64,000 nt of DNA from Glutamicibacter uratoxydans (GCF_006539925.1 NZ_BJNY01000007.1:1-64000), one strand, 5' to 3'; positions 43,545-52,698 are shown, counted from the stretch's first letter. Notes: generated by a model from the sequence alone, not told the origin. Numbers and translations: made by a program.

Positions 43545-43670
43545 GCTGTCTTGGCACCGCTGTCTCGGCGCCCGGCTTGGCACCGGCTCGGCGATCGCCT
43601 ACCACTGCCGTCACCCTGTAGCGTTAACTGGCGAAGCGCCGCTGGCGCTCACCGACCGCGAAGGACATCC

Positions 43671-44126
43671 ATGAAGGCCGAATCCGCCAAAGAGCCGACT
43701 CGCAGACCGGGCACCGGACCGGTGGCGAGAATTTTCCTTGGGCTTCTGGGCATCGGCGCACTGTTCGTGGCCATCAGCTGCGCGGGAGTCGTCTTTTCAT
43801 CACTCGCAGCCCCACAGCAGGCCTACCAGGCCACGGTGACTGCTCAGTCTTCCGACGCGGCGCTCGGACGCTGCGTCAAGCCGCGGAAATACACCGTCGA
43901 CTATGTGGACCAGCAGCAGCTCATCACCGAGTCCTTCCCGCTGTGCGCCACGGGCGGCGAGCTGCAGATCGGGCAGCAGGTGGAACTCTGGCGCGGAGCC
44001 TCCGGGCACCTGATCACCACCCCGCCGCAGTCGATCGCCTGGATGACCTCGGCATTCGGCCTGCTGAGCCTGGGCCTGTCGTACTTCTGCCTGCGCGCTG
44101 CCTTCCGCAGAACACGCAAGACCTAG
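43671..44126 (+). CDS. Membrane protein, DUF3592-like
   Basis: A 151-aa protein with two membrane helices (about 20-45 and 118-140) around an external loop of about 75 residues with two Cys (GRCVKP, PLCATGG). The layout resembles DUF3592 proteins; this is tentative. AAGGA lies 5 nt before ATG 43671. Convergent with the Lrp regulator; unrelated to the phosphonate operon as far as I can tell. Confidence 0.6.
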   Translation: MKAESAKEPTRRPGTGPVARIFLGLLGIGALFVAISCAGVVFSSLAAPQQAYQATVTAQSSDAALGRCVKPRKYTVDYVDQQQLITESFPLCATGGELQIGQQVELWRGASGHLITTPPQSIAWMTSAFGLLSLGLSYFCLRAAFRRTRKT

Positions 44127-44134
44127 CCGCCGTG

Positions 44135-45148
44135 CTAGGCGACCACTTCCCCGGTCGGGCGACCTTCCTCGTCCAGAATCCATCCCATGCGCTTGAAGGA
44201 GCGGATGCCCACGCAGGTTTCGAGGATGTCGATGTGCGGGAAGGCGCTCATGAGCTGATGCTCGATCTGCGCAATGTCCACCGGGTCGCGGACCTGCATG
44301 TTGAAGATCAGGTTAGCTTCGCCGGTGGTCTGCACGCACAGCCTCAGGTTGCGCATCGTCATCAGGTAGTCGGCCACCGCATCGATCGCATCCCGCGAGA
44401 CCCTGGCGAACCACTGCACCAACAGCGGTTCGCCTGAGAAGTTCGTCGCCAGCTCGCAGCGGACGAACAGCATGCCCGATTCCAGGGCCCGGCGCAGCAT
44501 GCGCGCCACCGTGGCCGGGTGCTGCCCTGTCACCTCGGCGATCTGCTTGGCTGTGGCGCGGCCGTCGCGCTGCAGCACGTCGAGGCACGGCCACAATGCA
44601 TCGGGAACGATGGTGCGCTGCGGATGCACCGCCGGCGCCAGTCTTTTCAGCTCGCGTTCTTGCTGCTTGTTCAGTGCGTCAAAGTGGAAATGTTCGGCGC
44701 TGGTGTAGATCTTGGTGCACACCGACACCTTGATCCGCAGCACGCCGGGCACCGCGCTGATCAAGGGCAGCACCTCGCGCGACATGGTCAGCCAGTCGGG
44801 GCTCAGGCAGATCAGCCGGAAGTCTGCGTGGCGCGTGGCCCCGTCCACCGACTGCACCTCGGGCAGCGCGCACAGTGCCCGCTGGGTTTCCTCCATCCGC
44901 GCCGGGTCCGCTTCAACCTCGATCAGCGCCGCGCAGTTCAGCCCCGGGCGTCCGCCCAGATGCCCCACGCACCACACCAGGTTCTGTGCGCGCAGCCGTT
45001 CCCAGCGCGCGGAGAGCGTCGAGGGGTGGCGGCCGAGGATCGGGCCGAGCTCGCTCCACTTGGCGCGCGGTGAAATCTGCAGGGCGCTGATGAGCTCAAA
45101 ATCCTCGTCGCTCAGCGGGCTTTGACTCTCGCTTGCAATTTTTCCCAT
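44135..45148 (-). CDS. Tandem-domain Lrp/AsnC-family regulator
   Basis: A 337-aa protein with two complete Lrp units in one chain: winged helix 1 (about 12-55; ISPRAKWSELGPILGRHPSTLSAR), RAM domain 1 (about 65-145), winged helix 2 (about 185-230; GRATAKQIAEVTGQHPATVARML) and RAM domain 2 (about 240-320). Single Lrp proteins are about 150 aa, so this is a fused dimer. ATG 45148 is chosen; GTG 45169 is also in frame. It is divergent from the amidohydrolase-MFS operon, and an inverted repeat over its start (45147-45184) is the likely operator. Confidence 0.9.
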   Translation of the reverse strand: MGKIASESQSPLSDEDFELISALQISPRAKWSELGPILGRHPSTLSARWERLRAQNLVWCVGHLGGRPGLNCAALIEVEADPARMEETQRALCALPEVQSVDGATRHADFRLICLSPDWLTMSREVLPLISAVPGVLRIKVSVCTKIYTSAEHFHFDALNKQQERELKRLAPAVHPQRTIVPDALWPCLDVLQRDGRATAKQIAEVTGQHPATVARMLRRALESGMLFVRCELATNFSGEPLLVQWFARVSRDAIDAVADYLMTMRNLRLCVQTTGEANLIFNMQVRDPVDIAQIEHQLMSAFPHIDILETCVGIRSFKRMGWILDEEGRPTGEVVA

Positions 45149-45184
45149 TTTCAAATGGTACTTCCACAATTTTTCTTTGAAAAT
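45147..45184. promoter_or_regulatory. Inverted repeat in Lrp/amidohydrolase control region
   Basis: ATTTTCAAA and TTTGAAAAT separated by 20 nt, overlapping the Lrp start and lying in the divergent promoter region. Spacing suits a two-headed Lrp protein binding adjacent major grooves. Confidence 0.55.
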
Positions 45185-45264
45185 CAGGAATTTTTATGAG
45201 CTGGACTCAAACTTGATCAGTGAGCCGCTTCACAGTGCTCGACGATCTACCAGGCAGGAAAACC

Positions 45265-46491
45265 ATGACTCTCTCCACCCAGTCCATCACCGATGACGCA
45301 CAGGAAATCTTCGGCGACGTGCGCAACCTGCGCCATGCCCTGCACCGGGAGCCGGAGGTGGGACTGTACCTGCCATCAACCCAGGAAAAGGTGTTGAACT
45401 GGTTGGAGCCCCTGGGCTACGAGCTGAGTCTGGGCAAGGACCTGAGCTCGGTGACAGCAGTGCTCCGTGGCGGCGCCGCCAAAGAGAACGCGCCGACGGT
45501 GCTGCTGCGCGGCGACATGGACGGGCTGCCGGTCAAGGAGAAGACGGGAGTCGACTACGCTTCCCAAACCGGAGACACCATGCATGCCTGCGGCCACGAT
45601 ATGCACGTAGCCATGCTGGCAGGAGCCGCAACCCTGCTGGCAGAGCGTAAGGAGCAGCTGCCAGGAGATGTGGTGCTGATGTTCCAGCCGGGCGAAGAAG
45701 GCTTTGACGGTGCAGGGCACATGATCCGCGAAGGAGTGCTGGATGCCGCCGGCAAGCGCGCCGACGTAGCCTACGGCATCCACGTCATGAGCGGCATCGG
45801 CACCAATGGAGAGATCATGTCCCGCCCGGGAGCCATCATGAGCGCCTCGGACGGCCTGTATGTGACCGTGCGCGGCAAGGGCGGACACGGCTCGGCTCCG
45901 TTCATGGCCAAGGACCCGGTGGGCGCGGCCGCTGAAATGGTCACCGCCCTGCAGATGATGGTCACCCGAAACTTTGACGCCTTCGACCCGGTAGTGATCT
46001 CCGTGGGCGTCTTCAACGCCGGCAACGCCAGAAATGTCATTCCCGAAACCGCCCACTTTGAAGCCACCATCCGCTCGTTCAGTCCGCAGGCCCACGACAA
46101 GCTGCAGTGCCTGGTGCCGCTGCTGCTGCAGGGCATCGCCAAGGCCCACGGCTTGGAAGTGGAGATCGACTACCGCCCCGAATACCCGGTAACCGCCAAC
46201 CATGCGGAAAACACCAACTTTGCACGCAGCGCCGCCATCGAGCTTTTCGGCGATGCCTGCTACACCGAAATGGCCCAGCCGCTGACCGGATCCGAGGACT
46301 TCTCCCGCGTCCTGCAAGAAGTTCCAGGAGCGTTCATCTTCCTCTCGGCACTGGCTCCCGGCGAAACCGACGAAACCGCGCAGTACAACCACTCGCCATA
46401 CGCCCACTTCGACGACTCGGTGCTCAGCCGGGGCACCGCGCTCTACACCTACCTCGCTACCCGTTCGCTCACCGAGCTTTCAGCACACTAA
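45265..46491 (+). CDS. M20D-family amidohydrolase
   Basis: A 408-aa cytoplasmic metal-dependent hydrolase of the hippurate/IAA-amino-acid hydrolase group. Metal ligands and signatures: LLRGDMDGLP, HACGHDMHVAML, QPGEEGFDGAGHMI and, near the C-terminus, GSEDFSRVLQEVPGAF. It hydrolyses N-acyl amino acids, releasing the acid and amino acid. ATG 45265 has AGGA 5 nt upstream. It forms an operon with the MFS carrier, 12 nt downstream. Control by an Lrp protein fits an amino-acid-related substrate. Confidence 0.92.
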   Translation: MTLSTQSITDDAQEIFGDVRNLRHALHREPEVGLYLPSTQEKVLNWLEPLGYELSLGKDLSSVTAVLRGGAAKENAPTVLLRGDMDGLPVKEKTGVDYASQTGDTMHACGHDMHVAMLAGAATLLAERKEQLPGDVVLMFQPGEEGFDGAGHMIREGVLDAAGKRADVAYGIHVMSGIGTNGEIMSRPGAIMSASDGLYVTVRGKGGHGSAPFMAKDPVGAAAEMVTALQMMVTRNFDAFDPVVISVGVFNAGNARNVIPETAHFEATIRSFSPQAHDKLQCLVPLLLQGIAKAHGLEVEIDYRPEYPVTANHAENTNFARSAAIELFGDACYTEMAQPLTGSEDFSRVLQEVPGAFIFLSALAPGETDETAQYNHSPYAHFDDSVLSRGTALYTYLATRSLTELSAH

Positions 46492-46503
46492 GGCGGCAAG
46501 CAC

Positions 46504-47838
46504 ATGTCACAGATTAATTCGGTTTCCTCCTCCCAGGCGGCTTCCGGCCAGCCAGCGCGGCCAGGGAAATCCATTGCCAAATCGCTGGTCGGCATCGGCG
46601 CCGGAAATGCGGTTGAGTGGTTCGACTGGGCCATTTACGCGACCTTCGCCTCCTACATCGCCCAGTCGCTCTTCTCCAAGGAAAACCCTGCCAGCGCGTT
46701 CCTGGCCACACTCGGCATCTTCGCCGTCGGCTTTGTCGCCCGGCCCGTGGGCGGCCTGCTCTTCGGCGTGATTGGAGACAAGATCGGCCGCAAAACCGCC
46801 ATGACCGCGGCCGTGGGCCTGGCGGCCTTCGGCTCGCTGCTGATCGCGGTGACCCCTTCCTACGCGAGCATCGGCGCATGGGCTTCCTTCATCCTGCTGG
46901 CCGCCCGCCTGCTCCAGGGCCTGGCCCACGGCGGCGAGCTGCCCAGCGCGCAGACCTACCTGGCTGAAATTGCTCCTCCCAAGCAGCGCGGACTGTACTC
47001 GACGCTGATCTACGCGTCGGGAACCACCGGCATTGTCTTCGGCACCCTGCTGGGAGCCATCTTCACCACGGTCCTCAGCGACGAGCAGATGCAGGCCTTC
47101 GGCTGGCGCATCCCGTTCTTCCTCGGAGCGCTCATGGGCCTCTACACGCTGATCATGCGGGCACGGCTCAAGGAGTCGAACACCTTCGCTGCGCAGAAGA
47201 GCGCCAAGGCGGCGACCGCGCAGAAGTCCTCGCTGCTCAGCGACTTCATGGCCAACAAGGTCAAGGCGCTGCAGGTCATCGGCCTGACCGTGGGCATCAC
47301 CGTGGTGTACTACATCTGGTCGGTCTCCACCCCAGCCCACGCCATCGCGACGCTGCACATTCCTCCCACCCAGGCCCTGTGGGTCGGCGTGATCGCAAAC
47401 CTCGTCTTCATCGCTGCGCTGCCTTTCTGGGGCAAGCTTTCGGACCGCATCGGCCGCCGCCCGGTGATGCTCATTTCGCTGATCGGAGCCGCGGCGCTGC
47501 AGATCCCGGCCGCCGCCTTTGTCCGCGACTCCTGGTGGCAGCTGCTGGTTTCCATGGTGGTCATGCTGTTGTTCATCTCCGGCTATGCGGCGATCTCCCC
47601 TGCCGTCTACGCCGAGCTGTTCCCCACCTCGATCCGCACCGTCGGCGTTGCAGTGCCCTACGCCCTGTGCGTGGCGCTCTTCGGAGGCACCGCGGCCTAT
47701 CTGCAGGCGGCCTGCGATGTGTGGTTCGGCGGCAGCGGAGCCATGATGTTCTCCATCTACTCCATCGTGCTGCTGCTGGTTTCCATCTTCACCGTCTACA
47801 AGATCAAGGAATCCAAGGGCATCGAGCTGCAAGACTAG
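46504..47838 (+). CDS. MFS transporter, metabolite:H+ symporter (MHS) family
   Basis: A 444-aa carrier with twelve helices. The N-terminus GIGAGNAVEWFDWAIYATFASYIA and DKIGRKTAMTAA are typical of the MHS family (ShiA/ProP/KgtP relatives), which take up organic acids and betaines with protons. It likely imports the amidohydrolase substrate. GGCGG lies 7 nt before the ATG. It ends at a strong terminator. Confidence 0.92.
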   Translation: MSQINSVSSSQAASGQPARPGKSIAKSLVGIGAGNAVEWFDWAIYATFASYIAQSLFSKENPASAFLATLGIFAVGFVARPVGGLLFGVIGDKIGRKTAMTAAVGLAAFGSLLIAVTPSYASIGAWASFILLAARLLQGLAHGGELPSAQTYLAEIAPPKQRGLYSTLIYASGTTGIVFGTLLGAIFTTVLSDEQMQAFGWRIPFFLGALMGLYTLIMRARLKESNTFAAQKSAKAATAQKSSLLSDFMANKVKALQVIGLTVGITVVYYIWSVSTPAHAIATLHIPPTQALWVGVIANLVFIAALPFWGKLSDRIGRRPVMLISLIGAAALQIPAAAFVRDSWWQLLVSMVVMLLFISGYAAISPAVYAELFPTSIRTVGVAVPYALCVALFGGTAAYLQAACDVWFGGSGAMMFSIYSIVLLLVSIFTVYKIKESKGIELQD

Positions 47839-47847
47839 CTCCCGCCA

Positions 47848-47888
47848 AAAATGCGCCCCCGCCGTCAAAACGGAGGGGGCGCATTTTT
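47848..47888 (+). terminator. Terminator after MHS carrier
   Basis: Twelve-bp stem AAATGCGCCCCC / GGGGGCGCATTT with a 14-nt loop, then TTGT. A tract on the left, T tract on the right, so it may also serve the convergent esterase gene. Confidence 0.85.
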
Positions 47889-47919
47889 GTCTTGCACGCT
47901 TCCTCCACGCTGCGGCGGC

Positions 47920-48768
47920 TCACCATCCCAGCTGGTTCAGGTGGATGTGGTTGCGCACCGCTGGATAGTAGCCATTGAGGTACCCGGCGGTGGTGGGGTG
48001 CAGATTGAACGGATCGGCGAGATTTGCCTGGTTGAAGTAGATCCAGGAGTTATCCGCGTTGATCCCATGGTTATTGAACGGGCCAAGCACCGGGACGAAC
48101 GTGACGCTGGTTCCATGCGTTGCCTTGCTGATGCCGCGGTTCAGCGCATCGGTCAGCTTGTTCAGCGTGCGCGCGTTGGCTGCAGTCATCAACGGCTGGT
48201 CCCCGTTGGAGGTGGCCAGCAGCCGAGGGTAGCCCAGCACCAGGATCGTGCCGGGGGTCTGTGCGTCAATCTGCGCAAGGACCGCGTGGACCCTCGCCTG
48301 GACTTCTGGCAGCGCCGCCCATCCTGCGGCGGTCGCGTGGTCGCAGGCTGCGGCGGTGCCCAGGGTGCTGCAGGCGGCGATGGTTCCGGCGAAGTCGAGG
48401 TCGTTGCCGCCCAGGCTCAGGGTGACAAGGTCAGCGTGGGCCAGCTGCCCTGACAGGGCCGAAGCCATGAGGGCCACCTGCTGGGTGCTCGCTCCCGCAC
48501 AGGCCCCGTTGGCGGTGAGCACCACGCCGTCCAAGGCGTCGATCGCCGTGACATGCGTAGCCCCGCTGCCTTGGAAGCATCCCGGCACCGGCCCTGGCAT
48601 CACCGAGCCGGAGCCGAAGCCCGCGGAGTAGGAGTCGCCCAGGTTGACGTAGTTGATGGTGGAGGCATCTGCTTGCGCGGCCGGTGCCCAGCCGGCGACG
48701 GCCAGGGCCGCCGCGGCGCAGGCCGCCGTGAAGAGTGCGAATGTTCGTGGTTTGTTCCTGCCAGCCAT
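47920..48768 (-). CDS. Secreted SGNH/GDSL hydrolase
   Basis: A 282-aa exported esterase or lipase. Signal peptide at residues 1-34 (MAGRNKPRTF, hydrophobic core, AQADA cleavage region). Catalytic blocks: NLGDSYSAG (Ser), GGNDLDF (block III), and DPFNLHPTTAGY, with Asp and His of block V. Cys residues (GCF, ACAG, ACSTL, ACDH) can form disulfides as in Streptomyces GDSL lipases. GGGGA lies 6 nt before ATG 48768. Monocistronic. Confidence 0.9.
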   Translation of the reverse strand: MAGRNKPRTFALFTAACAAAALAVAGWAPAAQADASTINYVNLGDSYSAGFGSGSVMPGPVPGCFQGSGATHVTAIDALDGVVLTANGACAGASTQQVALMASALSGQLAHADLVTLSLGGNDLDFAGTIAACSTLGTAAACDHATAAGWAALPEVQARVHAVLAQIDAQTPGTILVLGYPRLLATSNGDQPLMTAANARTLNKLTDALNRGISKATHGTSVTFVPVLGPFNNHGINADNSWIYFNQANLADPFNLHPTTAGYLNGYYPAVRNHIHLNQLGW

Positions 48769-49013
48769 TGGAAATCCCCAATTCCCGTTGCTGTTCAAGG
48801 CGCAGTGCGCCTCGTGGGGCCCGACGGCCCCGGTTCTGTGGCGGCCCGCCGTCCCGATCCAGGGATGCGGCCGCTGTGCTCAGCCTTCGAGCCGCCCACC
48901 GGCCTGCCATGCTGCGCCAATGGGTGCGACAAACGCGGGCCTCCTCCCAGCCGGCCCACACGTGCCACACATCCTACGCCCAATCAGCCGCCGGTGACAG
49001 GGTCCGCGGAGGC

Positions 49014-49889
49014 CTAGTTCGCGGCGGCCGCTTCCCGGCGCCGGTTCCTGGCCGCCAGCCTTGCGGCGACCAGCCCGTGGCGCGGGCTGAAGAAGTACAC
49101 GAACGCGAAGATGATGCCTTGGGCCAGCACCACCATGCCGCCGGTGGAGGCATCCAGGTAGTAGCTGGCGTACACGCCCACCACGCCGCCCAGGGCCGCC
49201 AGCACCGGGGCGATCAGCAGCATCTTGGAAAACCTGTCGGTGAGCAGGTAGGCGGTGGCGCCGGGGATGATCAGCATCGCCACCACCAGGATCACGCCCA
49301 CCGCCTGCAGCGCCACCACGGAGGTCATGGCCAGCAGGCCCAGCAGCAGTGCGCCGAGCAGCCGCGGGTTCATGCCCAGCGCGTGGGCATGGGTCGGGTC
49401 GAAGGCGTAGAGCGTGAAGTCCTTGCGCTTGAGCATCAGGATGGTGAAGGTGACAGCGCCCAGCGCCAGCACCTGCCACAGATCCGCGGCGGAGACCCCG
49501 AGCAGGTTGCCGAAGATGATGTGGTTCAGATCCACCTGGCTGGGGGTGATGGAGATCAGCACCAGCCCGAAGGAGAACAGCGTGGTGAACACGATGCCGA
49601 TGGCCGCGTCCTCCTTCAGCCTGGAGGTGTCGCGCACCCCGCCGATCAGCGCCACCGCGAGGAAGCCGAAGACCAGCGCTCCCAGGGCGAAGGGGGCGCC
49701 GAGGATGTAGGCGATCACTACCCCGGGCAGCACCGCGTGGGAGACCGCATCCCCCATCAGCGACCAGCCGATGAGCACCAGCCAGCAGGACAGCAGCGCG
49801 CAGAGCACCGCGGCGATGATCGTCACGGCGAGCGCGCGGACCATGAAGGTGTAGCTCAGCGGCTCGGCCAGCAGTTCAAACAGGTTCAC
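49014..49889 (-). CDS. Manganese/zinc ABC transporter permease
   Basis: A 291-aa membrane permease of the MntB/ZnuB/TroC family with eight or nine helices. GDAVSHAVLPGVVIAYILGAP and ALQAVGVILVVAMLIIPGATAYLLTDR are family signatures. Last gene of the SBP-ATPase-permease operon; start overlaps the ATPase stop by 4 nt. Confidence 0.93.
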   Translation of the reverse strand: MNLFELLAEPLSYTFMVRALAVTIIAAVLCALLSCWLVLIGWSLMGDAVSHAVLPGVVIAYILGAPFALGALVFGFLAVALIGGVRDTSRLKEDAAIGIVFTTLFSFGLVLISITPSQVDLNHIIFGNLLGVSAADLWQVLALGAVTFTILMLKRKDFTLYAFDPTHAHALGMNPRLLGALLLGLLAMTSVVALQAVGVILVVAMLIIPGATAYLLTDRFSKMLLIAPVLAALGGVVGVYASYYLDASTGGMVVLAQGIIFAFVYFFSPRHGLVAARLAARNRRREAAAAN

Positions 49890-50650
49890 AGTGCGCCTCG
49901 GTTCATCGGGTCCAGCCCGAAGGCCAGTGCAAGGTTTTCGGGTTTCAGGATTTCTTCCGGCGAGCCCTGCATCAGCACCCGGCGCATCAACAGGACCGCC
50001 TCGTCGGCGAGCTCGGGCAGCGCGTGCAGGTCGTGGGTGGAGACCAGCACGCTGCCGCCGGCATCTGCCACCTCGCGCAGCAGCCTGGTGATGGTTCCCT
50101 CGCTGCGCTTGTCCACCCCTGCAAAGGGCTCGTCGAGCAGCATGATGGATGCTTCCTGGGCGATGGCGCGGGCCACGAAGGCGCGCTTCTTCTGCCCGCC
50201 GGAGAGCTGTCCGATCTGCCGGTCGGCAAAGCCGGTGAGCTCCACGCGTTCCAGCGCCTGCTGAACCGCCTGCTTGTCAGCCTCGCGCACCCGGCGGGTG
50301 AATCCCATGTGGCCGTAGCGGCCGGTCATCACCACCTCGCGCACCGAAATCGGGAAGTCCCAGTCCACCGACTCGTTCTGCGGCACATAGCCGATCAGCT
50401 TGTCTTTGCGGGCCTGCCCCGGGCTGCGCCCGTCGACCAGCACCTGCCCGGCATCGGGCTTGAGCTGGCCCATGATGGTCTTGAACAGCGTGGACTTGCC
50501 CGAGCCGTTCATGCCCACCAGGCCGCAGATCCTGCCGCGGCCCAGCTGCACCGTGGCATCTTCCAGGGCGCTGACGCTGCCGTAGTGCACGCTCACGCCC
50601 TGCACGTCAATGGCCGGAACTGCGGCTACAGTTTTTTCTGCCGTGTTCAT
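49886..50650 (-). CDS. Manganese/zinc ABC transporter ATPase
   Basis: A 254-aa ATPase with Walker A GMNGSGKSTLF, signature LSGGQKKRAFVARAI and Walker B IMLLDEPFAGVD. VPQNESVDWDFPISVREVV is typical of the MntA/ZnuC branch. Overlaps the binding-protein gene and the permease gene by 4 nt each, so the operon is tightly coupled. ATG 50650 is used; a longer upstream frame is not supported. Confidence 0.93.
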   Translation of the reverse strand: MNTAEKTVAAVPAIDVQGVSVHYGSVSALEDATVQLGRGRICGLVGMNGSGKSTLFKTIMGQLKPDAGQVLVDGRSPGQARKDKLIGYVPQNESVDWDFPISVREVVMTGRYGHMGFTRRVREADKQAVQQALERVELTGFADRQIGQLSGGQKKRAFVARAIAQEASIMLLDEPFAGVDKRSEGTITRLLREVADAGGSVLVSTHDLHALPELADEAVLLMRRVLMQGSPEEILKPENLALAFGLDPMNRGAL

Positions 50651-51588
50651 CGCGCAGCTCCTGTCAGTGCGTCGGCGATCAGCCGGGTATCGGTCTTGAT
50701 CAGGTCCAGGTAGGTGGGCACCGGCCCGTCGGGGGCAGAGAGCGAATCGACATAGAGGGTGCCGCCGTATGTGGCGCCAGTGGATTCCACCACACGCTGC
50801 ATGGCGGCATCGGAGACGGTGGATTCGCAGAACACCGCTGGCACCTGGTTTTCGCGCACATAGTCGATGGCGGAGGCCACCCTGCGCGGGGTGGCCTGGG
50901 ATTCGGCGTTGACCGCCCACAGGTATTTTTCCTTCAGGCCCGCGTCCCGGGCCAGGTAGCTGAAGGCCCCTTCGCAGCTGACCAGCACCCGCTGTGCCGC
51001 CGGAATCTGCTGCAGCCTGGCTTCGAGCTGGTCGTGGACCTGCTGCAACTGTCCCTGGTAGTTTTTGGCATTGCTGCGGTAGTCCTGGGCATGGGCCGGA
51101 TCGAGTTCGCTGAAGGCATCTGCCATGCGCGCGGCATAGTCCTTGACGTTCAGCGGGCTCATCCAGGCGTGCGGGTTGGGCTTGCCCGCCCCTTCGCCCT
51201 CGACGATGTCAATGACGTCCACCCCGCCACTGACGCTCACATGCGGCGCCGCGCTTTCGGCGGTGAACTGGGCGAACCAGGCTTCCAGGTTCAGCCCGTT
51301 GTCGATAATCAAATCGGCCTGGGCCGCCCGGCGCAGGTCATCTGGCGTGGGCTCGTAGCCGTGGATTTCGGCGCCCAGCTTGGTCAGCGATTCCACGCGC
51401 AGGTGGCCGCCTGCCACATTGGAGGCGATGTCTGCCAGCACGGTGAAGGTGGTGAGCACCACCGGCCGCTGATCTGCCGGCTGTGTTTCCGCCTGGGGCT
51501 GCGCCGTGCTGCAGCCGGCGAGCAGCATCGCTATCGATGCCGCCGCTGCCATGGCGCTGCGCCGTCTTGTTCTTACTCTTATGTCCAC
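50647..51588 (-). CDS. Manganese-type ABC transporter binding lipoprotein
   Basis: A 313-aa lipoprotein, first gene of the metal operon. GTG 51588 has AAGGG 8 nt upstream; the signal ends at lipobox LLAGC. Metal ligands of the cluster A-I family can be traced: His in IHGYEPTPDD, His in PNPHAWMSP, Glu in SCEGAFSYLARD and Asp in LYVDSLS. A Glu at the third position, as in PsaA/MntC, points to manganese rather than zinc. A long dyad lies in its leader region (51612-51647). Confidence 0.9.
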   Translation of the reverse strand: MDIRVRTRRRSAMAAAASIAMLLAGCSTAQPQAETQPADQRPVVLTTFTVLADIASNVAGGHLRVESLTKLGAEIHGYEPTPDDLRRAAQADLIIDNGLNLEAWFAQFTAESAAPHVSVSGGVDVIDIVEGEGAGKPNPHAWMSPLNVKDYAARMADAFSELDPAHAQDYRSNAKNYQGQLQQVHDQLEARLQQIPAAQRVLVSCEGAFSYLARDAGLKEKYLWAVNAESQATPRRVASAIDYVRENQVPAVFCESTVSDAAMQRVVESTGATYGGTLYVDSLSAPDGPVPTYLDLIKTDTRLIADALTGAAR

Positions 51589-51611
51589 CGTGACTGCCCT
51601 TAAAACAAAAT

Positions 51612-51647
51612 CCTGCAAGAAGACGAAGTGTTTCGTCTTCTCACAGG
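51612..51647. promoter_or_regulatory. Extended dyad upstream of metal transporter
   Basis: Arms of 16 nt with loop GTGT. The inner 10 bp (AGAAGACGAA / TTCGTCTTCT) are perfect; the outer part matches 4 more bp after two mismatches. It may be an operator for a metal-sensing repressor or an RNA hairpin in the leader. Confidence 0.6.
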
Positions 51648-51670
51648 ATAATGTTTGTGGGGTCAAACTT

Positions 51671-52645
51671 TCAATTCGTGATAGTCGAACCCGTGGTGGC
51701 CAGCGTGTAGATCAGCCGGGCTGCGCTGCGTGCGGTGCGCGAATCCACGTCGTATTTCGGGTTCAGTTCAACAATGTCGGCCACCTTGAGCTTGCCGCTG
51801 GCGGCCACCTGCCGGCAGACCTGCGTGATGATCTGCATCGGCACGCCAAGTCCTGCCGGGGCGCTGACGCCCGGGGCCACGCTGGCAGGCAGGACATCAA
51901 GGTCGATGGTCAGGTAGAGCACGTCGATGCTCTCTAGGAAGTCGGCGACGAACTTCTGGGCACGCTGCTCATCGCAGTCCTCGTCCAGCAGGTACTTCAC
52001 ACCCAGCGAGTCAGCGGCGTTGAACAGCACCTTGGTGTTGTTCGGCTCGCTGATGCCCAGCACCGCATAGTAGAAGCCGCGGCCGGAGTTCTGCAGGTTC
52101 TCCGCGAGGTTCAAGAACGGAGTGCCGCTGCTGCGGCGGTCCTCCTGACGCAGGTCGAAGTGCGCGTCGAGATTCAGGATGCCGACCTTGATCTCGGGAT
52201 CCTGGTCGTAGAAATGGTAGATGCCGCTGCCGGTTCCATAGGCAGTCTCATGTCCACCGCCCAGGATAATCGGCAGGCTGCCGCCGGACAGCGCAGCTTC
52301 CACCGCCATCGCCAGCCGGGCCTGGCCCTGCTCCAGCTCGTCGCCGACCACAACAATGTCGCCCAGGTCTACGAGCTTGCGCTGTTCATGAATTGCCATC
52401 GGCGCCAAGGCCTTGCGCAGCGCCAGCGGCCCTTCGGCGGCCCCGATCCGCCCCTTGTTGCGTGCCACGCCGGCATCCGAGGCAAAGCCCAGCAGCGCTA
52501 CGCTGCCATCTAGCGGGCCGTTGGCTCCCAGCTCGATGTGCTGGTGCCAGCGCAGATGCGCCGCCTCGGTGCCGTCGACCCGTCCATCCCACAGCGGGGC
52601 ATTGCGGTCGACCATGACGTTTGTTTTTCCAGAAGATTCACCCAT
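51671..52645 (-). CDS. hutG: Formimidoylglutamase
   Basis: A 324-aa Mn-dependent ureohydrolase that splits N-formimidoyl-L-glutamate to glutamate and formamide, the last hut step. Metal signatures are GGGHETAYG, LNLDAHFDLR and LTIDLDVLPASVAPGVSAP. The Asn/Arg-rich substrate loop RSSGTPFLNLAEN fits HutG rather than agmatinase. ATG 52645 is chosen, but 52615 (MVDRNAPL) is possible. It lies 40 kb from hutU, yet the same 17-bp element precedes it (52699-52715), which supports the hut assignment. Confidence 0.9.
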   Translation of the reverse strand: MGESSGKTNVMVDRNAPLWDGRVDGTEAAHLRWHQHIELGANGPLDGSVALLGFASDAGVARNKGRIGAAEGPLALRKALAPMAIHEQRKLVDLGDIVVVGDELEQGQARLAMAVEAALSGGSLPIILGGGHETAYGTGSGIYHFYDQDPEIKVGILNLDAHFDLRQEDRRSSGTPFLNLAENLQNSGRGFYYAVLGISEPNNTKVLFNAADSLGVKYLLDEDCDEQRAQKFVADFLESIDVLYLTIDLDVLPASVAPGVSAPAGLGVPMQIITQVCRQVAASGKLKVADIVELNPKYDVDSRTARSAARLIYTLATTGSTITN

Positions 52646-52698
52646 GCTTCCAGAACACCAGATCACTTGGCGCCTTGCCAGCGCTTTTCACATTGCAA

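Noticed and set aside
45265-46491. The M20 enzyme as the missing hut imidazolonepropionase
   Set aside because: Motifs are those of M20D amidases, not of HutI; regulation also differs.
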